Shown: positions 11,160 through 20,410, counted from the first letter of the stretch. The stretch is DNA of 61,568 nucleotides from Bradyrhizobium sp. WSM1743 (GCF_000473065.1 NZ_AXAZ01000049.1:1-61568), one strand, 5' to 3'. Numbers and translations: made by a program. The notes: generated by a model not told the origin, from the letters alone.

Positions 11160-11411
11160 TTCATGTTTGGGATGAGGTCCGCATGGCGCCCACGCGAAGT
11201 CGGCTGACAGGGCCGCTTCCCGCGTGATCAGGCAGGCGTTGCGGGTGGTTCTGGAAGGGCCGATTCCGGGGCCGTCCAGGGCGCTGCTCCAGGGGCCTTA
11301 AGTTATTGGAAAAATAAGCGGAAAAAGCGCTTTCCGAGGGGGCTGCAAGGGTGGTTATCCGACCCCGGATGCGCTATATGATTCCCAGATAAAACCTCAC
11401 CGGATTTCCCC

Positions 11412-14150
11412 TTGGCTGACGACGACAACAAGCCCGGCGACCAGCCGGCGCAACCCTCGGACATTCGCCCCGTCTCCATCCTCGACGAGATGAAAAAGTC
11501 CTACCTCGATTACGCCATGAGCGTGATCGTGTCGCGTGCGCTGCCCGATGCCCGCGACGGTCTGAAGCCCGTGCACCGCCGCATCCTGTTCGCGATGAAC
11601 GAGGAAGGCTACACGCCCGACAAGAAGCACAAGAAGTCGGCCGGCATCGTCGGCGACGTCATGGGCCAGTATCATCCGCATGGCGACCAGGCGATCTATG
11701 ACGCCCTGGTGCGCATGGCGCAGCCCTTCTCGATGCGCGAATTGCTGGTGGACGGGCAGGGCAACTTCGGCTCGGTCGACGGCGATCCGCCCGCGGCGAT
11801 GCGCTACACCGAGTCGCGCCTGACCAAGATTGCGCTCAAGCTGCTCGACGACATCGACAACGAGACCGTTGATTTCCAGGACAACTATGACGGCTCGACC
11901 AAGGAGCCGGTGGTCCTGCCGGCGCGGTTCCCGAACCTGCTGGTCAACGGTGCTGGCGGCATCGCCGTCGGCATGGCCACGAACATCCCGCCGCACAATC
12001 TCGGCGAGGTGATCGATGCCTGCCTTGCGTTGATCGACAATCCGTCCCTGACCATCGACGAACTCAACAACATCATCCCTGGCCCGGATTTCCCGACCGG
12101 CGGCATCATCCTGGGACGCCAGGGCATCCGCAGCGCCTATCATCTCGGTCGTGGCTCCATCGTGATGCGCGGCAAGGTCACCTTCGAGACGATTCGGAAA
12201 GAGCGCGAGGCGATCGTCATCACCGAGATCCCGTATCAGGTGAACAAGGCGACGATGGTCGAGCGCATCGCCGAGCTCTACAAGGAGAAGAAGATCGAGG
12301 GCATCTCCGATCTGCGCGACGAGTCCGACCGCGACGGCTATCGCGTCGTCGTCGAGCTCAAGCGCGATGCCGTGCCCGACGTGGTGCTGAACCAACTCTA
12401 CAAGTTCACGCCGCTGCAGACGAGTTTCGGCGTCAACGCCGTTGCACTCGATTCCGGCCGTCCGCAGACCATGAACCTGAAGGATATGCTGACGATCTTC
12501 GTCGGCTTCCGCGAGCAGGTCGTCACCCGGCGCACCAAGTACAAGCTGCGCCAGGCGCGCGAGCGCGCACATGAGCAGGTCGGCCTCGCCATCGCGGTCG
12601 CCAACATCGACGAGATCATCAAGGTGATCCGCACCTCGCCGACACCGGCGGCCGCGCGCGACACCCTGATGACGCGGGACTGGCCGGCGCGCGACGTCGA
12701 GGACATCATCACGCTGATCGACGATCCCCGCCACCGCATCAACGCGGACGGTACCATTCGCCTGTCGCTGGATCAGGCCAAGGCCATCCTCGAATTGCGC
12801 TTGGCGCGGCTCACTGCGCTTGGCCGCGACGAGATCGGCGACGAACTGGCAAAGCTTGCCGGCGAGATCGGCGACTATCTCGAGATCCTGCGCTCCCGCG
12901 CCCGCATCCTGGACATCATCAAGACCGAGCTTGCCGAGGTGAAGGCCGAGTTCGCCACGCCGCGCCGCACCGTGATCATGGAGCAGGAAGGCGAGGTCGA
13001 GGACGAGGACCTGATCCAGCGCGAGGACATGGTCGTCACGGTCTCGCACGCCGGCTACGTCAAGCGCGTGCCGCTGTCGGCCTACCGGGCGCAGCGCCGC
13101 GGCGGCAAAGGCCGCGCCGGCATGCAGACTCGCGACGAGGATTTCGTCAGCCGCCTGTTCGTGGCCTCCACGCACACGCCCGTGCTGTTCTTTTCCTCAC
13201 GCGGCCAGGTCTACAAGGAAAAGGTCTGGCGGTTGCCGATGGCCGCGCCGAACGCACGCGGCAAGGCCATGATCAACATCCTGCCGCTGGAGCAGGGTGA
13301 GCGCATCACCACCATCATGCCGCTGCCGGAGGATGAATCGACCTGGGGCCAGCTCGACGTGATGTTTGCCACCACGGGCGGCAATGTCCGGCGCAACAAG
13401 CTGTCCGACTTCGTCGACGTCCGCCGCTCCGGCATCATCGCCATGAAGCTCGACGACAACGAGGCGATCGTCGACGTGCAGATCTGCACCGAGCGCGACG
13501 ACGTGCTGCTGACCGCTGCCGGCGGCCAGTGCATCCGCTTCCCTGTCACCGACGTGCGCGTGTTCACCGGACGCACCTCGATGGGCGTGCGCGGCATCGC
13601 GCTCGGCGAAGGCGACAAGGTGATTTCGCTGGCGATCCTGCGCCACGTCGAGACCACCTCGGACGAGCGTTCGGCTTACTTAAAGATGCGCCGCGCGGTC
13701 GCGGGTGAGGCCGCCACGGAAGAGGCGCCAGCGGATGCCGAGGCCGAGGAGACCACGGGCAGCTTCCAGCTCCCGCAGGAGCGCTATGTCGAGATGTCGG
13801 CGCAGGAGCAGGTCGTGCTGACGGTCTCCGTCAACGGCTACGGCAAGCGGACCTCGTCCTACGAGTACCGCACCACGGGTCGCGGCGGCAAAGGCATCGT
13901 CGCCATGAGCGTCAACAACCGCAACGGCAACCTCGTCGCGTCCTTCCCGGTGGAGGAGGCCGACCAGATCATGCTGGTCACCGACAAGGGCCAGCTGATC
14001 CGCTGCCCGGTCGAAGGCATTCGCATCGCCGGCCGCTCGACGCAAGGCGTGATCGTGTTCGACACCGCCGAGGACGAGCATGTCGTCTCGGTCGAGCACA
14101 TCACCGAAGAGGCCGAGAACGGGAGCGGCGAGAACGGCAATGGGGCGTGA
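11412..14150 (+). CDS. gyrA: DNA gyrase subunit A
   Basis: 912 residues from a TTG start (ADDDNKPGDQPAQP follows). GyrA breaks and rejoins DNA and, with GyrB, introduces negative supercoils. Visible features: the opening DEMKKSYLDYAMSVIVSRALPD, the active-site region AAMRYTESRLTK with the catalytic tyrosine, NNIIPGPDFPTGG, and GyrA-box-like QRRGGKGRAGMQ starting the C-terminal DNA-wrapping pinwheel, with further blades to residue 900. A glutamate-rich insert (EEAPADAEAEETTG) lies in the C-terminal domain. The quinolone region reads HPHGDQAIYDALVRMAQPF, with Gln where E. coli has Ser83. The start is a choice: no closer ATG precedes the conserved region. Confidence 0.97.
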   Translation: MADDDNKPGDQPAQPSDIRPVSILDEMKKSYLDYAMSVIVSRALPDARDGLKPVHRRILFAMNEEGYTPDKKHKKSAGIVGDVMGQYHPHGDQAIYDALVRMAQPFSMRELLVDGQGNFGSVDGDPPAAMRYTESRLTKIALKLLDDIDNETVDFQDNYDGSTKEPVVLPARFPNLLVNGAGGIAVGMATNIPPHNLGEVIDACLALIDNPSLTIDELNNIIPGPDFPTGGIILGRQGIRSAYHLGRGSIVMRGKVTFETIRKEREAIVITEIPYQVNKATMVERIAELYKEKKIEGISDLRDESDRDGYRVVVELKRDAVPDVVLNQLYKFTPLQTSFGVNAVALDSGRPQTMNLKDMLTIFVGFREQVVTRRTKYKLRQARERAHEQVGLAIAVANIDEIIKVIRTSPTPAAARDTLMTRDWPARDVEDIITLIDDPRHRINADGTIRLSLDQAKAILELRLARLTALGRDEIGDELAKLAGEIGDYLEILRSRARILDIIKTELAEVKAEFATPRRTVIMEQEGEVEDEDLIQREDMVVTVSHAGYVKRVPLSAYRAQRRGGKGRAGMQTRDEDFVSRLFVASTHTPVLFFSSRGQVYKEKVWRLPMAAPNARGKAMINILPLEQGERITTIMPLPEDESTWGQLDVMFATTGGNVRRNKLSDFVDVRRSGIIAMKLDDNEAIVDVQICTERDDVLLTAAGGQCIRFPVTDVRVFTGRTSMGVRGIALGEGDKVISLAILRHVETTSDERSAYLKMRRAVAGEAATEEAPADAEAEETTGSFQLPQERYVEMSAQEQVVLTVSVNGYGKRTSSYEYRTTGRGGKGIVAMSVNNRNGNLVASFPVEEADQIMLVTDKGQLIRCPVEGIRIAGRSTQGVIVFDTAEDEHVVSVEHITEEAENGSGENGNGA

Positions 14151-14159
14151 CGCCCCATT

Positions 14160-14378
14160 CTAAGCGGCGTTTGCAAGCTCTCTCGTCAAATCAGCAAGCG
14201 CCTCGTGCTTACCGATCTGTGCCATCCAGCACCATAGCTCCAGCGTGCAGTAGAGGCGATAGAGACGAAGCGTCTCCTGCCAGTCGGGACGCTCAATCTT
14301 GCCATAGCCCGCGAGCAGTCCCTCTCGTTTCGGCGCATCCTTCGGCGTGAAATAGTACAGCGCCTTCGCAATATCCAT
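14160..14378 (-). pseudogene. 3' fragment of an aminoglycoside-phosphotransferase-family gene
   Basis: The 72-residue ORF reads MDIAKALYYFTPKDAPKREG, then GYGKIERPDWQETLRLYRLYCTLELW. This is the C-terminal helical part of APH/choline-kinase-like phosphotransferases (the D-I-A motif with following helices). The kinase N-lobe and catalytic loop are absent. Its first codon overlaps the stop of the next fragment, which belongs to a different family, so a deletion probably fused the two genes here. The family call is by pattern. Confidence 0.6.
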
Positions 14379-14602
14379 CAGCGTATGACTGCGTCTGCGT
14401 CGCGCTTGGCGATGAACACGTTCGAGCAGACAATTTTTGCCGCATACGAGGAGGTGAGCTGCAACAATTCCGGGCGGACAAAGGCGAGCCCGCTCAGCCC
14501 CAAAATTCCCAGAAGTAGAACCGCTACGAGAATTTTGAAGAGTGCCAGAACACGACGCAGCCCTCGTCTTTGTTCGACTCGCATCGACCCGGCTGAGTCC
14601 AC
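14378..14602 (-). pseudogene. 5' fragment of a beta-lactamase-family serine hydrolase gene
   Basis: The 74 residues have a single membrane anchor (LFKILVAVLLLGILGLSGLAFV), then PELLQLTSSYAAKIVCSNVFIAKRDADAVIR and a stop. The segment YAAKIVCSNVFIA-RD resembles the N-terminus of rhizobial 6-aminohexanoate-hydrolase / beta-lactamase-like proteins, just before the catalytic domain. The SxxK motif and the remaining ~350 residues are missing. The gene starts 3 bp after the kup stop, so it was probably co-transcribed with kup before truncation. Confidence 0.5.
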
Positions 14603-14605
14603 GCC

Positions 14606-16603
14606 CTAAATCTCCAGCTCCGTCCCGAACTCCACCACCTGCCTGGTCGGCACGCCGAAGAACGCGGCCGAGCGTTCGGCGTTGCGCTGGAGGAAGGCGA
14701 ACACGCCTTCGCGCCAGACCCACATTCCCGGGACGTCCTCGCGCGGAATGATGGTCTCGCGGCCAACATAGTAGGTGATGTCGGAGAGGTCGATGCCGGG
14801 CAGCTTGCCCTGGCGGCAGACGAGCTTCAGTCCTTCATAGATCGTCGGGTTCTGCATGAAGCCGTAGTGCAGGATCACGCGGGTGATGCCCGGGATGATC
14901 TCAACTATCTCGGCGCGTTCCTCGTCGGGAATGTGCGGGGATTCCTCGATCAGCAAGGTGACCAGCAGCACGCGTTCGTGCAGCACGCGATTGTGCTTAA
15001 CGAACTGGGTCAGCGCCAGTGGCACGCCGCGCGGTGCAGAGGCCAGGAACACCGCGGTCCCAGGCAGCCTCGCCCTGCACTTGTTCACCGCGGTCTCGAT
15101 CAGGTCCTCCTCGGGTTGGCGCAGCCGCGCCCGCGCCGCCTCGACCAGTTTCACGCCGCCCCGCCACGTCAGCATCAGGAACGCGACGAGGCCGGCGAGC
15201 AGCAGCGGAAACCAGCCACCCTCGAACAGCTTGATCGAGTTGGCCGAGAAGAAGATCAGATCGATCACGAAGAAGAAGCCGTTCACGGCAACGACGAGCC
15301 AGGGCGAAAAGCCCCACTGGATCGCCACCAGCGCGGCCAACAGCGTGGTGATCGCCATCAGCAGCGACACCGCGATGCCATAGGCGCCGGCGAGGGCGTC
15401 CGAGGAGCCGAAGCTCAGGACCGCCCCTAACGTTGCCGCGGCGAGCAGCCAGTTCACCAGCGGCACGTAGATCTGGCCGATCGCATGGCTGGTGGTGTGG
15501 CGGATCTGCATGCGCGGCAGAAAGCCGAGCTGGATTGACTGCTGCGTCAGCGAAAACACGCCGGAGATGATCGCCTGCGAGGCGATCACGGTCGCGACCG
15601 CCGAGAAGGCGACCAGCAGATAGTGCAGGGCGTCCGGGCAGAGCTGGAAGAACGGATTCTCGATCATGGCGGGATCGGTGATCAGAAGCGCGGCCTGGCC
15701 GAAATAATTCAGCACCAGGGCTGGCAGGCAGACCGCGAACCAGGCGAGGCGGATCGGGAAGCGGCAAAAATGGCCCATGTCGGCATACATGGCCTCGCCG
15801 CCCGTGACCGCGAGGAAGGCGGCGCCGAGGATTCCGAAGGAGACGTGGAAATCCTGGTGGATCAGGAAGTCGAAGGCATAGAGCGGGCTGAGCGCCGCCA
15901 GCACCGCCGGCGCCTTGACGATGCCGTGGATGCCGAGCGCGGCAAGCACGACGAACCAGGCCAGCATCACCGGGCCGAAGACACGGCCGATGAAGCCGGT
16001 GCCCTGCTTCTGCATCATGAACAACCCGATCAGGATAGCGATGGTCACGGGCACCACGGCGGGTGCCAGCGAGGGGGCGTCGACCTTGAGGCCTTCGATG
16101 GCGCTGAGCACCGAGATCGCCGGCGTGATCGCGCCGTCGCCATAGAGCAGGGCGGCGCCGATGAGGCCGACCACCAGGAGATGGGCGCGCCACGTGCCTG
16201 GCTGGGCGTGGCGGGCATGCAGCAGCGCCAGCAGCGCGACGATGCCGCCTTCGCCGCGGTTATCCGCGCGCAGGATCAGCAGCGCGTATTTCAGCGAGAT
16301 GATCAGCAGCAACGCCCAGAGGATCAGCGAGGCAACCCCCAGGACAGCGTCGTGAGTCAGCGTGCCTCCATGAGCAGCCGCCTTGGCGGCTTCCTTCAGG
16401 GCGTAGAGAGGACTGGTGCCGATATCGCCGTAGACCACCCCAAGGGCGCCCATGGTCATGGCAAGCGGCAGCTGATCGGGATGGTGGCCGGAGGCGACTG
16501 CGGGCGTACTGGACAACGGCAAATCCCCCGATGGAATCGCGCCCGGCGGGCCATTCCGACGGGCGCGAGCACGAGTCTGCGACGAGACGTCGCAAATATC
16601 CAC
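14606..16603 (-). CDS. kup: Kup low-affinity potassium uptake protein
   Basis: 665 residues. The signature MTMGALGVVYGDIGTSPLYALKEA occurs at about residues 49-72. About twelve transmembrane helices follow (for example LIGAALLYGDGAITPAISVLSAIEG and GGEAMYADMGHFCRFPIRLAWF), then a cytosolic C-terminal domain starting near VNKCRARLPGTAVFLASAPRG. Kup imports potassium with protons. The first 45 residues (RARARRNGPPGAIPSG...) are poorly conserved in type, so the true start could be further in. The final residues (QVVEFGTELEI) match the usual Kup end. Confidence 0.95.
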   Translation of the reverse strand: MDICDVSSQTRARARRNGPPGAIPSGDLPLSSTPAVASGHHPDQLPLAMTMGALGVVYGDIGTSPLYALKEAAKAAAHGGTLTHDAVLGVASLILWALLLIISLKYALLILRADNRGEGGIVALLALLHARHAQPGTWRAHLLVVGLIGAALLYGDGAITPAISVLSAIEGLKVDAPSLAPAVVPVTIAILIGLFMMQKQGTGFIGRVFGPVMLAWFVVLAALGIHGIVKAPAVLAALSPLYAFDFLIHQDFHVSFGILGAAFLAVTGGEAMYADMGHFCRFPIRLAWFAVCLPALVLNYFGQAALLITDPAMIENPFFQLCPDALHYLLVAFSAVATVIASQAIISGVFSLTQQSIQLGFLPRMQIRHTTSHAIGQIYVPLVNWLLAAATLGAVLSFGSSDALAGAYGIAVSLLMAITTLLAALVAIQWGFSPWLVVAVNGFFFVIDLIFFSANSIKLFEGGWFPLLLAGLVAFLMLTWRGGVKLVEAARARLRQPEEDLIETAVNKCRARLPGTAVFLASAPRGVPLALTQFVKHNRVLHERVLLVTLLIEESPHIPDEERAEIVEIIPGITRVILHYGFMQNPTIYEGLKLVCRQGKLPGIDLSDITYYVGRETIIPREDVPGMWVWREGVFAFLQRNAERSAAFFGVPTRQVVEFGTELEI

Positions 16604-16650
16604 GGGGTTTATCTTGAGGGGCTTTCCTGACGCGAAACTGACAGGTCCGG

Positions 16651-16908
16651 CTACGGCGTGCGGTCGGCGGTCACGAGGCGGGCCTCGCGGACAGTGGCCT
16701 TGCTGCCGGCGCGGCGCAGGCAGGAGGCCTCGAAATTAGGCCAGGCCTGCTGTGAGCAGTCGCGGCCGATGGTGCGGATGTCGAGCCGGTCGCTCTTGGC
16801 CAGCGGCTGCGGCACGCTGGCTTCGACGGTCGGGGCAAAACCGGGCAGGAGGGTGAGGGCTGCGGCAACACATGCAGAGAGTGCGATCGCTGAAATGGTC
16901 TTGATCAT
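16651..16908 (-). CDS. Small exported protein of unknown function
   Basis: 85 residues from the ATG at 16908, which has AGGGGA 7 nt upstream. The signal peptide is MIKTISAIALSACVAAALTLL. The mature part (SVPQPLAKSDRLDIRTIGRDCSQQAWPNFEASCLRR) has two cysteines in the pattern D-C-S-Q-Q-A-W-P-x-x-E-x-x-C, seen in a group of small rhizobial periplasmic proteins and suggesting one disulphide. The function is unknown. Confidence 0.75.
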   Translation of the reverse strand: MIKTISAIALSACVAAALTLLPGFAPTVEASVPQPLAKSDRLDIRTIGRDCSQQAWPNFEASCLRRAGSKATVREARLVTADRTP

Positions 16909-17169
16909 TGACTGTCCCCTGTGATGCGGCCGCTCAACGCCCAGTGTGCGGCCCGTCATTCGTTGGCTGGATTAGTAACCATGGCCAGTTTCCGGACGTC
17001 TTCGCGGACGCTGGAAATGGTTTCGTTCGCGCTCCGTTTTGTTTCGTGGCTGCCCCGAGGGACGAAACAAAACGGTCGTTTGCCGACAGGTCCGGCGAGA
17101 TAATTTCCGGGTCATGGACCGGAACCTGCCCGGCTTGCCGGGCCGGGCCGGGCGCGGTAGGACGGGACC

Positions 17170-17664
17170 ATGTCGCGCATTGCCTTCTACCCAGGTTCCT
17201 TCGACCCCATCACCAACGGCCATCTGGACGTGGTCCGGCACAGCGTCTCGCTGTGCGACAGGCTCGTGGTCGCGATCGGCCTGCACCCCGGCAAGAAGCC
17301 GCTGTTCTCCACCGAGGAGCGCCTGAAGATGCTCCAGGACGTCTGCGGTCCGATCGCGGCCCAGGCCGGCTGCGTGCTCGAGGCGACGACGTTTGACGAT
17401 CTGTCGGTGGCCGCGGCGCGCAAGCACGGCGCGACCATCATGATCCGGGGCCTGCGCGACGGCACCGACCTCGACTACGAGATGCAGCTCGCCGGCATGA
17501 ACGAGGCCATGGCGCCCGAGGTGCATACGGTCTTCCTGCCGGCCTCTCCCATGGTCCGCCCGATCACCGCCACTTTGGTGCGCCAGATCGCCGGCATGGG
17601 CGGGGACATCTCGGCCTTTGTCCCGCCGCAGGTCGCGGCACAGCTCAAGGCCAAATTCGCCTGA
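17170..17664 (+). CDS. coaD: Phosphopantetheine adenylyltransferase
   Basis: 164 residues, the usual length. It opens SRIAFYPGSFDPITNGHLDVV, with the T/HxGH nucleotidyltransferase motif (TNGH), and has MIRGLRDGTDLDYEMQLAGMN and FLPASPMVRPITATLVRQIA; in the latter the usual I-S-S-T/S-x-V-R motif is relaxed to I-T-A-T-L-V-R. The enzyme makes dephospho-CoA from ATP and 4'-phosphopantetheine in coenzyme A synthesis. It is followed by two cyclophilin genes on the same strand. Confidence 0.97.
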   Translation: MSRIAFYPGSFDPITNGHLDVVRHSVSLCDRLVVAIGLHPGKKPLFSTEERLKMLQDVCGPIAAQAGCVLEATTFDDLSVAAARKHGATIMIRGLRDGTDLDYEMQLAGMNEAMAPEVHTVFLPASPMVRPITATLVRQIAGMGGDISAFVPPQVAAQLKAKFA

Positions 17665-17701
17665 TAGCGGCGCGCTTCTTCTCATCTGATCCGGAGTTGT
17701 C

Positions 17702-18265
17702 ATGATCCGAATTCTCGCAGTTCTTGCCGCGCTTCTGTTCGCGGTGCCGGCGGTCGCGCAGCAATTGCCGGCGAGCCTCGACAAGGCCAACGCCATCGTC
17801 ATCGACAGCACCAAGGGCCGCATCGTCATCAAGCTCAGGTCCGACATCGCACCGCAGCACGCCGAGCGCATCAAGCAGCTCGCGCGCGAGGGTTTCTACA
17901 ACAACGTGCCGTTCCACCGCGTGATGGACGGCTTCATGGCGCAGACGGGCGACGGCCAGAACGGCAACGGCACCGGCGGCTCGAAATATCCGAACCTGAA
18001 ACAGGAATTCTCCAAGGTGCATTTTGCCCGCGGCATCGTCGGCATGGCCCGGCGCGGCGACAGCGTCGACAGCGCCAACTCGCAGTTCTTCATCATGTTC
18101 GCCGACGGCGGCAGCCTCGATGGCCAGTACACGGTGATCGGCGAGGTCGTGCAGGGCATGGACGTCGTCGACAAGCTGAAGAAGGCGCCCCCCGGCTCGC
18201 CCGGCGGCTCCGTCACCGATCCCGACAAGATGGTGAAGGTGCAGGTCGCATCCGACATCAAATAG
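17702..18265 (+). CDS. Periplasmic peptidyl-prolyl cis-trans isomerase (cyclophilin type)
   Basis: 187 residues. The signal peptide is MIRILAVLAALLFAVPAVAQQ. The cyclophilin fold follows: IVIKLRSDIAPQHAERIKQLAREGFYNNVPFHRVMDGFMAQTGD contains the catalytic Arg of FHRV, and NSQFFIMFAD and YTVIGEVVQGMDVVDK are conserved. It assists folding of exported proteins. A cytosolic paralogue lies 415 bp downstream. The gene starts 37 bp after coaD. Confidence 0.93.
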   Translation: MIRILAVLAALLFAVPAVAQQLPASLDKANAIVIDSTKGRIVIKLRSDIAPQHAERIKQLAREGFYNNVPFHRVMDGFMAQTGDGQNGNGTGGSKYPNLKQEFSKVHFARGIVGMARRGDSVDSANSQFFIMFADGGSLDGQYTVIGEVVQGMDVVDKLKKAPPGSPGGSVTDPDKMVKVQVASDIK

Positions 18266-18273
18266 GAGCGGTC

Positions 18274-18684
18274 ATGGCACGCCGCGGTGGCAAGTTCCTG
18301 CTGGTTGCCGCGATGCTGCTGCTCGGCGTCCCCCGTGCGGCCGCGGAGGACGCGCCGGTCAACACGATCCAGGACATCTTCCGGCACTTGCGTACCTGCT
18401 GGAGACCGCCGTCGCCGGCCAAGGCGCGCCCCCTCGACATCACCGTCGTCGTGAGCTTTAACCGGGCCGGAAACATTCTGGGCCATCCGAGGATTACCTA
18501 TGAATCCGCGGAGGCCTCCGACAATGACCGGCTGCAATACCGGATCGCGGTGATGGAGGCGTTGCAACGCTGCACGCCGGTGCCGTTTACCGACGCAATG
18601 GCAGGCGCAGCTGCGGGGCGTCCATTCGCGATCCAGTTCCGCAGCCGGAAGACTTCACCCCCAACGCAAGAGAGACGAGCATGA
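18274..18684 (+). CDS. Exported protein, TonB-C-terminal-like
   Basis: 136 residues with a signal peptide (MARRGGKFLLVAAMLLLGVPRAAAE). The middle reads FRHLRTCWRPPSPA, then ITVVVSFNRAGNILGHPRITYE and MEALQRCTPVPF, a pattern shared with TonB/TolA C-terminal-like domains: a Cys-Trp near the start, an 'x-F-x-x-x-G' beta hairpin, and a second Cys. It is sandwiched between two cyclophilin genes, starts 8 bp after the first and overlaps the second by 4 bp (ATGA), so the three are probably translated together. No specific function can be given. Confidence 0.75.
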   Translation: MARRGGKFLLVAAMLLLGVPRAAAEDAPVNTIQDIFRHLRTCWRPPSPAKARPLDITVVVSFNRAGNILGHPRITYESAEASDNDRLQYRIAVMEALQRCTPVPFTDAMAGAAAGRPFAIQFRSRKTSPPTQERRA

Positions 18685-19145
18685 GCGTCACCGAAAACAC
18701 CCTGATCCTCGAGACCACGCAGGGCCCCGTCACCATCGAGATGCGGCCCGACCTCGCGCCGAACCACGTCGCGCGCATCAAGGAGCTCGTGCGCGAAGGC
18801 TTCTATGACGGCATCGTGTTCCATCGCGTGATCGAGGGCTTCATGGCGCAGACCGGCTGCCCGCAAGGCACCGGCACCGGCGGCTCCGGCAAGAAGCTGA
18901 AGGCCGAGTTCAACAAGGAGCCGCATGTGCGCGGCACCGCCTCGATGGCCCGCGCCGCCAATCCCGATTCCGGAGACAGCCAGTTCTTCATCTGCTTCGA
19001 CGACGCCCGCTTCCTCGACAACCAGTACACGGTGTGGGGCAAGGTCACCGAGGGCATGGAGAACGTCGACAAGATCAAGCGCGGCGAGCCGGTGATGAAT
19101 CCGGACAAGATCGTCAAGGCGCGGATGGCCGCGGACAAGGAATAG
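18681..19145 (+). CDS. ppiB: Cytosolic peptidyl-prolyl cis-trans isomerase (cyclophilin B type)
   Basis: 154 residues without a signal peptide. LILETTQGPVTIEMRPDLAPNHV, FHRVIEGFMAQTGCPQGTGTGG, SMARAANPDSGDSQFFICFDD and YTVWGKVTEGMENVDKIKRG cover the cyclophilin active site (Arg in FHRV, and the Q-F-F motif). Its ATG overlaps the previous stop. It catalyses proline isomerisation in the cytoplasm. The assignment as ppiB rests on length and absence of export signal. Confidence 0.92.
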   Translation: MSVTENTLILETTQGPVTIEMRPDLAPNHVARIKELVREGFYDGIVFHRVIEGFMAQTGCPQGTGTGGSGKKLKAEFNKEPHVRGTASMARAANPDSGDSQFFICFDDARFLDNQYTVWGKVTEGMENVDKIKRGEPVMNPDKIVKARMAADKE

Positions 19146-19149
19146 GGAC

Positions 19150-19296
19150 CGTCATTCCGGGGCGCGCTGCGCAAAATCGACGCCGATTTTGCGCTAACAG
19201 CGCGAACTATGGTGCGCAATTGCGCACCTGAGAATCTCGCGCGACAATCTCGGGATTCCGGATCGCCGCGCTCGAGGCGCGGCGTCCGGAATGACG
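19150..19296. repeat. Palindromic dispersed repeat between ppiB and queA
   Basis: The outer arms CGTCATTCCGG and CCGGAATGACG are exact inverse copies. Inside, GCGCAAAATCG / CGATTTTGCGC and GGTGCGCAATTGCGCACC form further hairpins. The type is common in Bradyrhizobium intergenic regions (from memory). It separates two same-strand genes and could end or attenuate transcription into queA. Confidence 0.7.
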
Positions 19297-19309
19297 GTGC
19301 TAGTGAGAC

Positions 19310-20380
19310 ATGCGCACCGATCTCTTCGATTTCGACCTGCCCGCCGAGCGCATCGCCTTGCGCCCGGCGAGCCCGCGCGACTCCGCGAAGATGCTGGTCG
19401 TGGAGAACGGCGCGCTGCGCGATCAGGTCATTTCCGACCTGCCGCAATGGCTGAAGCCGGGCGACCAGCTCGTCGTCAACGACACCAAGGTGATCGCGGC
19501 GCAGCTTAGGGGCCGCCGCATCGGGCGTGAGACCGAGCCGAAGATCGAGGCGACGCTGATCAAGCGGCTCGACGGCTCGCGCTGGCAGGCGCTGGTGAAG
19601 CCGGCGAAGAAGCTCACAGCCGGCGACCGCATCCGTTTCGGCAACGAAGGCAAGGTCTGCCTGCTCGGCCATCTCGATGCCGAAGTCGAGGCCAAGGGGA
19701 CGGAAGGCGAGGTGACGCTGTCGTTCTCGTTCCACGGCCCGGCGCTCGACCAGGCCATCGCCGATCTCGGCAGCCCGCCGCTGCCGCCCTATATCGCCTC
19801 CAAGCGCACGCCCGACGATCAGGATTTTGCGGACTACCAGACCATGTTCGCGGCCAATGAAGGTGCGGTCGCGGCTCCCACTGCAGGCCTGCATTTCACC
19901 CCCGCGCTGGAGCAGGCGCTGCGCGCGCGCGACGTCGGCCTCAACCGCGTCACGCTGCATGTCGGGGCAGGGACGTTCCTGCCAGTCAAGGTCGACGACA
20001 CCGAGAGCCACAGGATGCATGCCGAGTGGGGCACCATCTCGGCCGAAACGGCTGCAAGGCTCAACACGGCGCGGAAGAACGGCGGCCGCATCGTTGCGGT
20101 CGGCACCACGTCATTGCGGCTGCTCGAAAGCGCGGCGGACGAGGATGGCACCATTCAGCCGTTCGCCGCCGAGACCTCGATCTTCATCACCCCCGGCTAT
20201 CGCTTCCGCACGGTCGACGTGCTGATGACGAATTTCCATTTGCCGAAGTCGACGCTGTTCATGCTGGTGTCGGCGTTCTCGGGGCTTGAGACGATGAAGG
20301 CTGCATACGCGCACGCGATCTCGAATGGCTATCGGTTCTATTCGTACGGCGATGCGTGCTTGTTGTTTCGGGCACAATAA
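19310..20380 (+). CDS. queA: S-adenosylmethionine:tRNA ribosyltransferase-isomerase
   Basis: 356 residues. QueA transfers and isomerises the ribosyl part of SAM onto preQ1-modified tRNA, giving epoxyqueuosine. Conserved blocks: MRTDLFDFDLPAERIALRPA, DQLVVNDTKVIAAQLRGRR, PLPPYIASKR, VAAPTAGLHFTP, HVGAGTFLPVK and TNFHLPKSTLFMLVSAFSG. The partner gene tgt lies on the same strand 4.6 kb away, with four minus-strand genes in between, whereas the two are often adjacent in other bacteria. Confidence 0.96.
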   Translation: MRTDLFDFDLPAERIALRPASPRDSAKMLVVENGALRDQVISDLPQWLKPGDQLVVNDTKVIAAQLRGRRIGRETEPKIEATLIKRLDGSRWQALVKPAKKLTAGDRIRFGNEGKVCLLGHLDAEVEAKGTEGEVTLSFSFHGPALDQAIADLGSPPLPPYIASKRTPDDQDFADYQTMFAANEGAVAAPTAGLHFTPALEQALRARDVGLNRVTLHVGAGTFLPVKVDDTESHRMHAEWGTISAETAARLNTARKNGGRIVAVGTTSLRLLESAADEDGTIQPFAAETSIFITPGYRFRTVDVLMTNFHLPKSTLFMLVSAFSGLETMKAAYAHAISNGYRFYSYGDACLLFRAQ

Positions 20381-20410
20381 CCGACGGCAATCGCAAACCT
20401 ATCACCGTTA

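Noticed and set aside
11397..13175. Long open frame (592 codons) opposite gyrA
   Set aside because: Antisense shadow of gyrA; gyrA has all conserved motifs.
15623..16630. 335-codon plus-strand frame opposite kup
   Set aside because: Antisense shadow; kup motifs are complete on the minus strand.
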